Source: JBMFLE01 sp049971355
GTDB taxonomy: Bacteria > Patescibacteriota > Patescibacteriia > UBA2591 > UBA4787
Length of the DNA: 11,161 bases
Direction of reading: 5' to 3'
NCBI GenBank assembly: GCA_049971355.1
Contig: JBMFLE010000023.1
Coordinates: 1-11,161 of the forward strand
Below the pieces are notes generated by a model. The model made no database searches. It was not told where the DNA came from and saw only the letters and a list, made by a program, of their open reading frames with translations. Each line of letters begins with the position of its first letter. Within the stretch, counting starts at the first letter, position 1. Positions 1 through 6,997 of this stretch are shown piece after piece. The position numbers and the translations under genes are program-made.

Positions 1-1105
1 GGTTTTAGAAGAGTTTAATTTGGATTTACCGATTTTAAAAATCGGTTTAAGTTATCCGCTGCCGGAAGAAAAAATTAAGAAATTTATAAAAAAATTAGAA
101 TCAATTTTAGTTGTTGAGGAGATTGATCCAATTTTAGAAAATGAAATAGCTAAAATTGTCAAAGGCGCCAATTCAAATTTAAAAATTTACGGCAAGAATT
201 TATTGCCTCCTGTTGGAGAAATGAAACCAGAATATGTTTTAATTGCTTTAAGTAAAATTTTAAAAAGACAACTTCCAGCAGATCTAATCAGTCATCAAAA
301 AATTTTTGACAAAATCAAGATAGCCAAAAGATTACCCGTTTTTTGTCCCGGCTGTCCGCATCGAGCGACCTTTTGGGCTGTTAAACAAGCACTTGGCAAT
401 TTGCTTTATAATCAGCCTGAATCAATGTCTGAAGTAGTTTTTGGCGGAGATATTGGCTGCTATTTATTAGGTGCCTTGCCGCCCTACAATTTGGCTGATT
501 ATATTGTAGCCATGGGTGCGGGAATTGGTATTTCTCATGGTGTTTCAAAGGCCACGGTGGGGAAGCCAGTGGTTTTCATTGGCGATTCAACTTTTTTTCA
601 TGCTGGCATTCCGGCTTTAATCAATTTAGTTTATAATAAATCAGATATACTTTTGATTATTTTGGACAATCGAATCACGGCTATGACTGGACATCAACCC
701 CATCCGGGTGTGGGAGTAACTGGCCAAGGTGAAGAGACAAAAATTTTAAAAATAGAAGATATTGTTCAGTCCTGCCAAGTTGATAAACTTGAAATTATTA
801 ATGTTTATAATCTCAAAGAATCAATAATAAAAATTAAAGAAGCTTATCAAACAAAAGGCGTTTCAGTTGTTGTTGCCAAGGGAGAGTGCCGTTTGCTATC
901 AGTTAGGAAAATGGCCCGTCAGGGAATCAGAACGCCGAAATTTGAAATTGTTGAGCAATCTCCGGATTTGGAAATTTTGAAAAACTTTAGTTGTCCAGCT
1001 ATTCGCAAAACAGAAAAAGGTAAATATTATATTGAGAAGAATATTTGTTGGGGGTGCAGTGTTTGCTCGCAGATATTCCCTCAGGCAATAAAAATAAAAA
1101 GATAA
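1..1105 (+). CDS. iorA: Indolepyruvate:ferredoxin oxidoreductase alpha subunit, 3' part (5' end outside window)
   Basis: The reading frame is open from the window edge, so this is the C-terminal ~367 residues of a protein that is usually about 600 residues or more. IorA with IorB oxidatively decarboxylates aryl-pyruvates to aryl-acetyl-CoA and reduces ferredoxin in the cytoplasm. Numbering from the TTG at position 20, the sequence shows the family motif FCPGCPHRATFWA (108-120), a glycine-rich GGDIGCYLLGALPP segment, and the thiamine diphosphate/Mg motif GDS (188-190) followed by DN (216-217). The C-terminal ferredoxin-like tail is reduced: only C325 (in SCPAI) and C343/C346/C349 remain, and the position expected to hold the last Cys is F353. 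The TTG at 20 is not the real start. iorB follows after 43 bases, which contain a small hairpin (AAGAT/ATCTT, 1129-1148). Confidence 0.93.
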   Translation, partial: VLEEFNLDLPILKIGLSYPLPEEKIKKFIKKLESILVVEEIDPILENEIAKIVKGANSNLKIYGKNLLPPVGEMKPEYVLIALSKILKRQLPADLISHQKIFDKIKIAKRLPVFCPGCPHRATFWAVKQALGNLLYNQPESMSEVVFGGDIGCYLLGALPPYNLADYIVAMGAGIGISHGVSKATVGKPVVFIGDSTFFHAGIPALINLVYNKSDILLIILDNRITAMTGHQPHPGVGVTGQGEETKILKIEDIVQSCQVDKLEIINVYNLKESIIKIKEAYQTKGVSVVVAKGECRLLSVRKMARQGIRTPKFEIVEQSPDLEILKNFSCPAIRKTEKGKYYIEKNICWGCSVCSQIFPQAIKIKR

Positions 1106-1148
1106 AAATGTTGTTTAATAGCTCAATTAAGATAACAGAACAAATCTT

Positions 1149-1745
1149 ATGTTTTCGAACAAAACTTTCAATTTAATTCTTGCTGGTTATGGCGGACAGG
1201 GAGTTTTAACTATTGCTGAAATTTTAGCCAAAGCGGCAATTTTAGAAGGTTATGATGTTAAACAAGCTGAGCTACACGGCCTAGCTCAAAGAGGCGGATC
1301 TTTAGAATGTCATTTGCGTTTTGGTAAAAAAGTAAATTCGCCATTAGTCAGAAGAGCCGATGCTGATTTAATTATTAGTTTGGAGTTATTGGAAGCTTTA
1401 CGCGTTTGTTATTATGCCAGGAAAAATAAAACAATTATTCTAACTAATGCCAAAATTTTTAGTCCCTATCCCCTTGAACCAGAAAAAATTAAAGCCGAAA
1501 AAATTATCAGCGATCTTAAAAAATTTGTCAAAGTTTTAAAATTAGTTAAAGCCGATGAGTTGATTCAAAAAGTTACCAAAGATACAGCGATGATTAATAC
1601 CTTGATGTTGGGTTTTGCTCTGGCAAAAAAATTTTTACCGCTAAAAAAGGAATCAGTTTTTCAAGCATTAGTCGAGAGAATTAGGCCACAATTTTTAGAA
1701 GATAATAAAAAAATATTTGAAATAGCTTTCGAACACAATTCCTAG
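1149..1745 (+). CDS. iorB: Indolepyruvate:ferredoxin oxidoreductase beta subunit
   Basis: The 198-residue product has the normal length for IorB, the partner subunit of IorA. The pyruvate ferredoxin oxidoreductase gamma-type fold is recognisable from ILAGYGGQGVLT near residues 10-21, AELHGLAQRGGSLECHLRFG (40-59), and ADADLIISLELLEALR. The ATG lies right after a small hairpin, and no convincing Shine-Dalgarno is visible. It is the direct neighbour of iorA on the same strand, so the two are probably co-transcribed and form the heteromeric enzyme. The kinase gene starts 23 bases after the stop. Confidence is high for the family. The substrate (indolepyruvate rather than another 2-oxo acid) is taken from the family and is not proven by the sequence. 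Confidence 0.93.
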   Translation: MFSNKTFNLILAGYGGQGVLTIAEILAKAAILEGYDVKQAELHGLAQRGGSLECHLRFGKKVNSPLVRRADADLIISLELLEALRVCYYARKNKTIILTNAKIFSPYPLEPEKIKAEKIISDLKKFVKVLKLVKADELIQKVTKDTAMINTLMLGFALAKKFLPLKKESVFQALVERIRPQFLEDNKKIFEIAFEHNS

Positions 1746-1756
1746 TAGGTTATAAT
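1727..1756 (+). promoter_or_regulatory. Putative sigma-70 promoter for the PfkB-family kinase gene
   Basis: A perfect TATAAT lies at 1751-1756, with a weak -35 (TTTCGA, 1727-1732, 18-bp spacer). The predicted start of transcription, about 1763, is only 6 bases before the ATG at 1769, so the transcript would be nearly leaderless. The flanking bases GGTTATAAT are shared with the acs promoter. The -10 overlaps no gene, but the -35 lies in the end of iorB. Confidence 0.5.
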
Positions 1757-1768
1757 CTCTACCAAATT

Positions 1769-2731
1769 ATGTTTGATGTTATCACAATTGGTGGGGCCTT
1801 GCGAGATTTTACTTTTTATATTAAAGAAGGCAAACTTTCTGAAGGTCAGTTTATTTTTCCTTTAGATTCTAAAATTCAAGTTCAAAAGGCTTATTTTACT
1901 AATGGTGGCGGAGCTAATAACGTGGCGGTTGGTTTAGCTCGTTTTGGCTTAAAGGTTGCTTTAATTAGTAGAATTGGTCAAGATTTTTCTGGTCAAGCCA
2001 TTTTAAAAAATTTAAAAAAAAATAAAATTGAAACTAAATTTGTCCAAATAGATCCGAAACTTCATACCGGTGTTTCAGTTATTGTTCAGAAGAGAGGTCA
2101 GGGCAAAGTGCTTTTTACTTTTCGTGGCGCCAACGAGAAATTAGAAATTAGAAATTTGAGGTTAGGAATTAGTAAGTGGGTTTATGTTGCTGCCTTGACT
2201 GGAAATTGGGAAAATATTTTAAATAGAATTTTTCAGCCGTCTAACACCAAACATTCAGCATTCAAAATTGCTTGGAATCCCGGGGCAGTTCAATTGGCGG
2301 CTGGTAAGAAAAAATTGGCTAAATACTTGAAGAGGACAGGGGTTTTAATTCTCAATCGTCATGAAGCAGCACAATTGTTAAATCAAAAGCCTTTAAAGCA
2401 ATTGGGGGGGGTAAAATTTAAAGATCAAATAAGGAATTTTTTGCAGGAAATTCACAGACTTGGTCCACGAATTGTGGCAATTACTTGTGGTCGACGAGGG
2501 GCTTTTGTTTACGAGGGTCAAAAAATTTATTATCGGCTAACTAATGGTAGTAAGCCAAAAGATGCAACCGGAGCCGGCGATGCTTTTTCTTCCGGTTTTT
2601 TGGCTGGTCTAATTTTATTTAATGATATTAAAAAAGCTCTTAAACTCGGGATTTCAAACAGCGGCTCAGTGATTAGAGTTGTTGGCGCCCAAGAGGGACT
2701 CTTAGACAAGAAAATTTTGAAAAATTTATAA
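1769..2731 (+). CDS. PfkB-family carbohydrate/nucleoside kinase
   Basis: This 320-residue protein is a ribokinase-fold (PfkB) kinase that transfers the gamma-phosphate of ATP to a sugar or nucleoside hydroxyl. Both family signatures are visible: the glycine-rich GGGANNVAVGLARFG at about 46-60, and DATGAGDAFSSGFLAGL beginning at D265, in which D271 is the expected catalytic base. The end of the protein (GSVIRVVGAQEGL) also fits the family. I cannot tell whether the substrate is ribose, adenosine, fructose-phosphate or something else. It sits between iorAB and acs, downstream of a predicted leaderless promoter. There is a run of eight G at 2404-2411 in the middle of the frame, a possible slippage or sequencing-error site. 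A terminator-like hairpin follows the stop. Confidence 0.88.
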   Translation: MFDVITIGGALRDFTFYIKEGKLSEGQFIFPLDSKIQVQKAYFTNGGGANNVAVGLARFGLKVALISRIGQDFSGQAILKNLKKNKIETKFVQIDPKLHTGVSVIVQKRGQGKVLFTFRGANEKLEIRNLRLGISKWVYVAALTGNWENILNRIFQPSNTKHSAFKIAWNPGAVQLAAGKKKLAKYLKRTGVLILNRHEAAQLLNQKPLKQLGGVKFKDQIRNFLQEIHRLGPRIVAITCGRRGAFVYEGQKIYYRLTNGSKPKDATGAGDAFSSGFLAGLILFNDIKKALKLGISNSGSVIRVVGAQEGLLDKKILKNL

Positions 2732-2754
2732 TCGAAATTTAGACGCCGTAAAAT

Positions 2755-2780
2755 GAGTTAAATTGACTCTTTTATTTTTT
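2755..2780 (+). terminator. Intrinsic terminator-like hairpin after the kinase gene
   Basis: GAGTTAAATTGACTC (2755-2769) can form a 5-bp stem including one G-T pair, followed by a T-rich run (2770-2780). The stem is short, so termination may be weak. Its right arm contains the TTGACT that serves as -35 of the acs promoter, so the two signals are overlaid. Confidence 0.45.
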
Positions 2781-2791
2781 ATGGTTATAAT
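2763..2791 (+). promoter_or_regulatory. Strong sigma-70 promoter for acs, giving a leaderless transcript
   Basis: The -35 is TTGACT (2763-2768, five of six consensus bases). The spacer is exactly 17 bp and the -10 is a perfect TATAAT (2786-2791). The expected start of transcription is near 2798, two bases before the acs ATG at 2800. There is therefore no room for a ribosome binding site. Confidence 0.75.
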
Positions 2792-2799
2792 TATATTAT

Positions 2800-4677
2800 A
2801 TGTCCAACCAAAATTACAAATTATTTTATCCGCCGAAAGAAATTTTGGAACAAGCTTATATTAAGGATTATGAAAAGTTATATCAGGAATCAATTGGAAA
2901 TCCTGAAAAATTTTGGCAAAAAATTGCTCAGGAATTGGAATGGTATAAACCCTGGAAAAAAATTTTGGAGTGGAAATATCCATTTGCCAAATGGTTTGTC
3001 GGTGCAAAGTGTAATATCGTAGCCAATGCTTTAGACCGTCATATCAAAAGCGGCCGAGGTAATAAACTGGCTTTAATTTGGGAAGGTCAAGATGGAGTGG
3101 TGAGAAAATTTACTTATACTGAATTAAATCAAGAAGTTTGCCGTTTTGCTAACGTACTCAAAAATTTAGGCATTAAAAAGGGTGATAGAGTAACAATCTA
3201 TTTGCCACGAGTTCCAGAACAAATAATTTCTATGTTAGCCTGTGCTAAAATTGGCGCCATTCATTCGGTTGTCTATTCCGGCTTTAGCGTTGAGGCCCTA
3301 AAAAATCGGATTTTAGATGCCGAGGTGAAAGTTGTCATAACCACTGACGGTTATTATTTTAGAGAAAAATTGGTGGAAACAAAAAAAATCGTTGACCAGG
3401 CGGTTAAAGATATTAAAAAAGTTAAATTTGTAGTTGTAATTAGACGAGCCGGTAATCAAATTGAAATGAAAGCAAAGCGAGATTTTTGGTGGCATAAATT
3501 AAGGGATAAAGTGAGTACTGAATGTAAAACCGAAATTATGGATGCCAATGATATTCTTTATATCCTTTACACCTCAGGCACAACCGGCAAGCCAAAGGGT
3601 ATTGTTCATGTCCACGGCGGCTATATGGTCGGTATCTACATTACTTTGAAGTGGATTTTTAATATTCAAGATGATGATATTTGGTGGTGCACAGCTGATC
3701 CGGGCTGGGTAACCGGCCATTCATATATTGCTTATGCTCCTTTTCTTTGCGGTTTAACTCAGTTTTTTTATGAAGGACCGCCTGATTATCCCGACCCTGG
3801 TCGCTGGTGGTCTTTAATTGAAAAATATAAAGTGACTAAATTTTACACCACGCCAACCGCCATTCGTTCGCTTATGCGTTTCGGCGAAGAATATCCGAAA
3901 AAATATAATTTAGATTCTCTGCGTATTTTAGGTAGTGTGGGCGAACCAATTAATCCTGAGGCCTGGCTTTGGTATTATAAAAATATCGGCCAAGAAAAAT
4001 GTCCGATTATGGACACTTGGTGGCAGACAGAAACAGGAATGCAAATGATTTCACCCTTGCCATCTGTACCATTAAAACCTGGGTCTTGTTTTAAACCCCT
4101 TTTTGGTCTTGAAGCAGAAATTATGGATGAAAATGGTAAAGTTTTAGGACCGGAAGAAAACGGGTTTTTAGTCATCAAAAATCCTTGGCCAGCGATGTTT
4201 AAAACTGTTTATAAAAATTCCGAAAAATATAAAGAACTTTATTGGCAGAAGATAAAAGGCGTTTATTTCACTGGTGATGCGGCAAAAAGAGACGAAGATA
4301 AATATTTTTGGATTATTGGCCGAACTGATGATGTTTTAAAGGTTTCTGGCTATCGTTTTGGTAGTGCCGAATTAGAGAGCGCTTTTGTTTCACATCCAGC
4401 AGTAGCTGAAGCAGCGGTGATTGGCAAACCCCATCCGCTTAAAGGCGAGGCAATTAAAGCCTTTGTGATTTTGAAAGTTAATCAAAAACCAAGTGACGAA
4501 TTGAAAGAAGAATTAAGGCAATATGTGCGTAAAGAGATTGGGCCAATTGCCACTCCTGATGAAATTGAATTTGTTGATTCCTTGCCAAAAACTCGGAGCG
4601 GCAAAATTATGCGCCGAGTTTTGAAAGCCAAAGAATTAGGTCAGCCGATCGGCGATATTTCTACCTTAGAGGATTAG
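2800..4677 (+). CDS. acs: Acetyl-CoA synthetase, AMP-forming
   Basis: The 625-residue product belongs to the ANL adenylating enzymes and makes acetyl-CoA from acetate, ATP and CoA through acetyl-AMP. Visible motifs are the P-loop YTSGTTGKPKG (257-267), TADPGWVTGHSY, LGSVGEPINPEAW, DTWWQTETG (W407/W408), the hinge-region GRTDDVLKVSGYR, and the C-terminal PKTRSGKIMRR with catalytic lysine K602. The Val-Thr in GWVTG, the Val of SVGEP and the second Trp of WWQT match the acetate-pocket residues known from Salmonella Acs, so acetate is the likely substrate. Compared with the enterobacterial enzyme it ends early, at STLED, lacking the last ~15 residues. The catalytic lysine is regulated by acetylation in other bacteria; no acetylase or deacetylase gene is seen here. 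Confidence 0.95.
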   Translation: MSNQNYKLFYPPKEILEQAYIKDYEKLYQESIGNPEKFWQKIAQELEWYKPWKKILEWKYPFAKWFVGAKCNIVANALDRHIKSGRGNKLALIWEGQDGVVRKFTYTELNQEVCRFANVLKNLGIKKGDRVTIYLPRVPEQIISMLACAKIGAIHSVVYSGFSVEALKNRILDAEVKVVITTDGYYFREKLVETKKIVDQAVKDIKKVKFVVVIRRAGNQIEMKAKRDFWWHKLRDKVSTECKTEIMDANDILYILYTSGTTGKPKGIVHVHGGYMVGIYITLKWIFNIQDDDIWWCTADPGWVTGHSYIAYAPFLCGLTQFFYEGPPDYPDPGRWWSLIEKYKVTKFYTTPTAIRSLMRFGEEYPKKYNLDSLRILGSVGEPINPEAWLWYYKNIGQEKCPIMDTWWQTETGMQMISPLPSVPLKPGSCFKPLFGLEAEIMDENGKVLGPEENGFLVIKNPWPAMFKTVYKNSEKYKELYWQKIKGVYFTGDAAKRDEDKYFWIIGRTDDVLKVSGYRFGSAELESAFVSHPAVAEAAVIGKPHPLKGEAIKAFVILKVNQKPSDELKEELRQYVRKEIGPIATPDEIEFVDSLPKTRSGKIMRRVLKAKELGQPIGDISTLED

Positions 4678-4712
4678 AGTTATATTTTTGGACATTGTTT
4701 ATTTTTTAGTTT

Positions 4713-4721
4713 TGTTATGAT
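4713..4721 (+). promoter_or_regulatory. Extended -10 promoter of the decayed small gene
   Basis: TGTTATGAT is an extended -10 (TGn plus TATGAT at 4716-4721). The predicted start, about 4728, is three bases before the ATG at 4731. This is the same near-leaderless layout as acs and the site-2 protease gene. No good -35 is seen at the right distance. Confidence 0.4.
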
Positions 4722-4730
4722 TTAAGTAAT

Positions 4731-4998
4731 ATGAATCAAGAATATCGAGAAGAAGAAAAAATAATTGAAGGCTAACCGCGTCGAAAAGGGGTCAGATTTA
4801 AGGCATTGCCGGTTGGAAGTCTTGAAGTTCATTGGTTTGAAGCAGAATACGAAGAGGTTGGGCCGGGCATATGGCAAAAGTTCCTGGCGCAGAAATAGAT
4901 AGGGGATTAGTTAAAGAAGATAAAGAGTGGGAAGGTAATTCGTAAACATTGAATCAGGCGAATGGCAGCAAAAAGATCTGGGGTTAATTGATAATTAA
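4731..4998 (+). pseudogene. Decayed small gene of unknown function (one stop, two apparent frameshifts)
   Basis: The frame starts at ATG 4731 (MNQEYREEEKIIEG) and hits TAA at 4773, but protein-like sequence continues in the same frame: KALPVGSLEVHWFEAEYEEV, then GPGIWQ. It appears to shift near 4871-4880 into another frame reading KVPGAEIDRGLVKEDKEWEG, and near 4940 into a third reading VNIESGEWQQKDLGLIDN, with stop at 4996-4998. Joined together this would be a charged soluble protein of about 85 residues. I do not recognise the family. A promoter-like -10 sits directly upstream, as for intact genes in this window, which supports a former gene. The alternative is a set of short overlapping small ORFs, or sequencing errors in one intact gene. 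Confidence 0.5.
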
Positions 4999-5024
4999 TT
5001 GGGCTAGTTAATAATTAATTTGTA

Positions 5025-5114
5025 TTTACTACAAATTATCAAATCATCCATCTAAAACTGATTAGTTTCGGCTCACCAATCTATATTTGGATAAGATTTG
5101 TAATTTGTAGTAAA
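5025..5114 (+). repeat. 90-bp near-palindrome (long stem-loop) upstream of the secreted DUF5667-type protein gene
   Basis: The left arm 5025-5045 (starting TTTACTACAAATTA) and right arm 5095-5114 (ending TAATTTGTAGTAAA) are complementary over 20 positions with one bulged T. The stem continues as ATCCA (5046-5050) with TGGAT (5088-5092). Inside lies a small hairpin AAACT-gatt-AGTTT (5055-5068). It may be a structured mRNA leader, a transcription barrier, or a small palindromic mobile element. No target-site duplication is evident. The upstream 4999-5024 is AT-rich and holds repeated ATAATTAATT words. Confidence 0.65.
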
Positions 5115-5123
5115 GAAGGGGGG
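5115..5123 (+). promoter_or_regulatory. G-rich Shine-Dalgarno-like site
   Basis: GAAGGGGGG ends five bases before the ATG at 5129. It resembles a purine-rich ribosome binding site but has six G in place of GGAGG. It lies immediately at the foot of the long stem-loop, so folding of the leader could affect initiation. Confidence 0.45.
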
Positions 5124-5128
5124 TAATT

Positions 5129-6682
5129 ATGAAAAAACAATTTTTCTTTGTTCTTTTGGTCGGCTTGTTTATTTTGAGCTTAAACATTTTAAAGGTCCAA
5201 GCTCAAGAAATTAATCAAGTTTCTCCAATTAATCAAGTTTCTCCAGTTGAAGCTGAAAAGATTTCAGAAATTAAAGCCGAAGATTTAGGCGTTGCTGAAC
5301 CAACTATTTTACCGGGTAGTCGATTTTATTTTTTAAAGAATCTTTGGCGAGGAATTAATTTACTGGTGACAACCGATCCGGCTAAAAAAGCTGAATTGAA
5401 TTTAAAATACGCTAATGAGAAATTATTAGAGGCTAAGAAATTAGCTGAAAAGCCAGAAGTAAAGACTGAAGTCGTTGAAAAACAATTGAAGAATTACCAA
5501 AAAGATTTAGAAAAAACTAAGGAGCAAATAGAAAAGTTAACAGAGAAAAAAGAAGCAATTAAAGAAAAATTGCAAGAAAAATATATTGAGCATAGTTTAA
5601 AACAGCAAATGGTTTTGCAAAAATTAGCCAATCAAGTGCCAGCTGAAGTTTACGAAAAAATTGAAGAAAATCGTCAACAACATTTGGAAAAATTAGGAGA
5701 GGTTATGGCTAAAGTTGCCGAAAAACAAGATATTGTGGTCAGAACACAAGAGATAACTCAAAAGATAGTAGAAGCTAAGCCGGCAGTTTCTGTTCAGGCT
5801 GTGGAAATCTTTAAGGATTTAAAAGAAAGAGCACCAGAAAATATTAAATCAAGGGTTGAAGAAATAGAAGATAATACCATAAGAAAGGCGACAGAAGCAA
5901 TCGAAGCATTTCCAGTAGAAAAAAGACAGGAAGTTGTAGAAAAACAATTAAAAAGTGTCGCCAATCCAATTAGAGCTACAGAAATTGTTGATGAGATAGC
6001 AGAAGTAAAGCCGACTTTAAAGCCAATACTTGAGGGGCTAAGGATTAAACCAGTAGAGAGTTTCTGGCAAGAAAAATTAAAAAATTTGCCAACAGAGAAG
6101 AAAGAAAAAATTTTGGAAAATTTAATTACTCCGACTATCCCATTACCAATACCCACTCCGCCATCACCGTCAACGGCACCAGTGAAAGAAGGAATAGCTC
6201 CTTCAGCTCCACCTCTGAAAGAGCCAGCGAAAGAGCCAACTCTATTGTTACCTCCAGAAGAGTCGAAGAAAATAGAGATCCTAAAAGATGTTCAGCAAAA
6301 ATTGTCAGAAAAATTACCAGAGCAGGCTGAAGCGCCAGAAGCGCTGAAAAGAGTGATTGAAAGACAAACTATTAAACTTCAGGAATTGCAGATGGGTACC
6401 GTTGAACCTCCTAAGCCCGTTGAACCCATAAAACCAGAGAAAGTTAATCAGGAAACAGACGGAACGACTAGAAAAAAGGCTAAAAATTTTTGCGGCAAAT
6501 CTTCTTATGGTCTCTGCCAAAGTGATGCTGATTGCCTGATAAGCGGCTGTTCAGGACAAGTTTGCCAATCAAGAAGCGAGGAGCCAACAGCCACCACCTG
6601 TGAGTGGCGAGACTGTTATGACGCGAAAAAATATGATTTAAAATGCGGCTGTTTTGAGGGCAAATGCCAGTGGCATAAATAA
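5129..6682 (+). CDS. Secreted or surface protein: DUF5667-like helical region, Pro-rich linker, Cys-rich C-terminal domain
   Basis: The 517-residue product begins with a typical signal peptide (KKQ then a hydrophobic stretch to about residue 23, followed by VQAQ). A duplicated INQVSP pair follows (28-39). Residues ~53-108 (GVAEPTILPGSRFYFLK..., then DPAKKAELNLKYANEKLLEA) look like DUF5667, common in CPR and actinobacterial exported proteins. A long charged, Lys/Glu-rich helical or coiled-coil region follows to about residue 335, then a Pro-rich linker (TPTIPLPIPTPPSPS), another helical part, and a terminal module (452-517) with ten Cys at 455, 463, 469, 474, 479, 491, 496, 506, 508 and 513. 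The Cys spacing (CxSDxDC, SGCSGQ, CGCxxGxC) suggests a small disulfide-bonded or metal-binding fold. The function is unknown; an extracellular or cell-surface structural or binding role is inferred. Confidence 0.85.
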   Translation: MKKQFFFVLLVGLFILSLNILKVQAQEINQVSPINQVSPVEAEKISEIKAEDLGVAEPTILPGSRFYFLKNLWRGINLLVTTDPAKKAELNLKYANEKLLEAKKLAEKPEVKTEVVEKQLKNYQKDLEKTKEQIEKLTEKKEAIKEKLQEKYIEHSLKQQMVLQKLANQVPAEVYEKIEENRQQHLEKLGEVMAKVAEKQDIVVRTQEITQKIVEAKPAVSVQAVEIFKDLKERAPENIKSRVEEIEDNTIRKATEAIEAFPVEKRQEVVEKQLKSVANPIRATEIVDEIAEVKPTLKPILEGLRIKPVESFWQEKLKNLPTEKKEKILENLITPTIPLPIPTPPSPSTAPVKEGIAPSAPPLKEPAKEPTLLLPPEESKKIEILKDVQQKLSEKLPEQAEAPEALKRVIERQTIKLQELQMGTVEPPKPVEPIKPEKVNQETDGTTRKKAKNFCGKSSYGLCQSDADCLISGCSGQVCQSRSEEPTATTCEWRDCYDAKKYDLKCGCFEGKCQWHK

Positions 6683-6686
6683 CAAA

Positions 6687-6836
6687 ATGACTACGAAATA
6701 CGACAGATGGGCTACGAAATACGAAAATGTACTAGGCAGGCTACGAAATACGAAAGTGTACGAATATACGAATTTTAGTATTTAGTAGTCATCTGTAATT
6801 TTCGTATATTCGTATCTTTTAGTATTTAGTAGCCAT
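6687..6836 (+). repeat. Palindromic repeat block (ACGAAATACGA / TATTTAGTAG family)
   Basis: CTACGAAATACGA occurs three times (6691-6703, 6712-6724, 6741-6753). TACGAATATACGAA (6759-6772) is a perfect 14-bp inverted partner of 6801-6814. TTTTAGTATTTAGTAG occurs at 6773-6788 and 6817-6832 as direct repeats, each extending to GTCAT or GCCAT. These are near-complements of the ATGACTACGAAATACGA at the left end. The block can fold into large hairpins on either strand, directly after the 517-residue protein gene. It could stop transcription or be a non-autonomous repeat element. Confidence 0.75.
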
Positions 6837-6839
6837 ATG

Positions 6840-6856
6840 TTCGGAGCGTTCGGATA
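6840..6856 (+). repeat. Dispersed 17-bp repeat, copy 1
   Basis: TTCGGAGCGTTCGGATA recurs on the opposite strand at 11133-11149 with one mismatch. It carries two TTCGGA words. It adjoins the palindromic repeat block. Confidence 0.5.
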
Positions 6857-6997
6857 AATTCGTGGGTAGGATTATTTTATCAACCGTTTCAAACAGCCCA
6901 AACTAAATTATTAAAGCGGAAAATTGTCTCACAAAAGGGGCTCACTTCAAAATTATAAATTCCATGAATTATTAACTGATATCTAACGGGCGATATT
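6857..6997 (+). other. Intergenic stretch before pduL, no gene seen
   Basis: This is the rest of the 315-base gap between the secreted-protein gene and pduL. I find no open frame, tRNA or recognisable riboswitch. Words such as TATAAA (6954-6959) occur without a properly spaced -35, and there is no Shine-Dalgarno before pduL. Confidence 0.5.

Noticed and set aside
20..1105. iorA starting at TTG 20
   Set aside because: The frame is open to the window edge and the N-terminal half of the family is missing; the start is outside.
5794..6156. 120-residue open frame on the minus strand inside the 517-residue protein gene
   Set aside because: It is a shadow of the repetitive Glu/Lys-rich coding strand, with no start signals and low-complexity Ser/Phe content.
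6687..6836. CRISPR array
   Set aside because: Units are irregularly spaced (about 21 and 29 bases), mixed in orientation, and have no unique spacers or cas genes.
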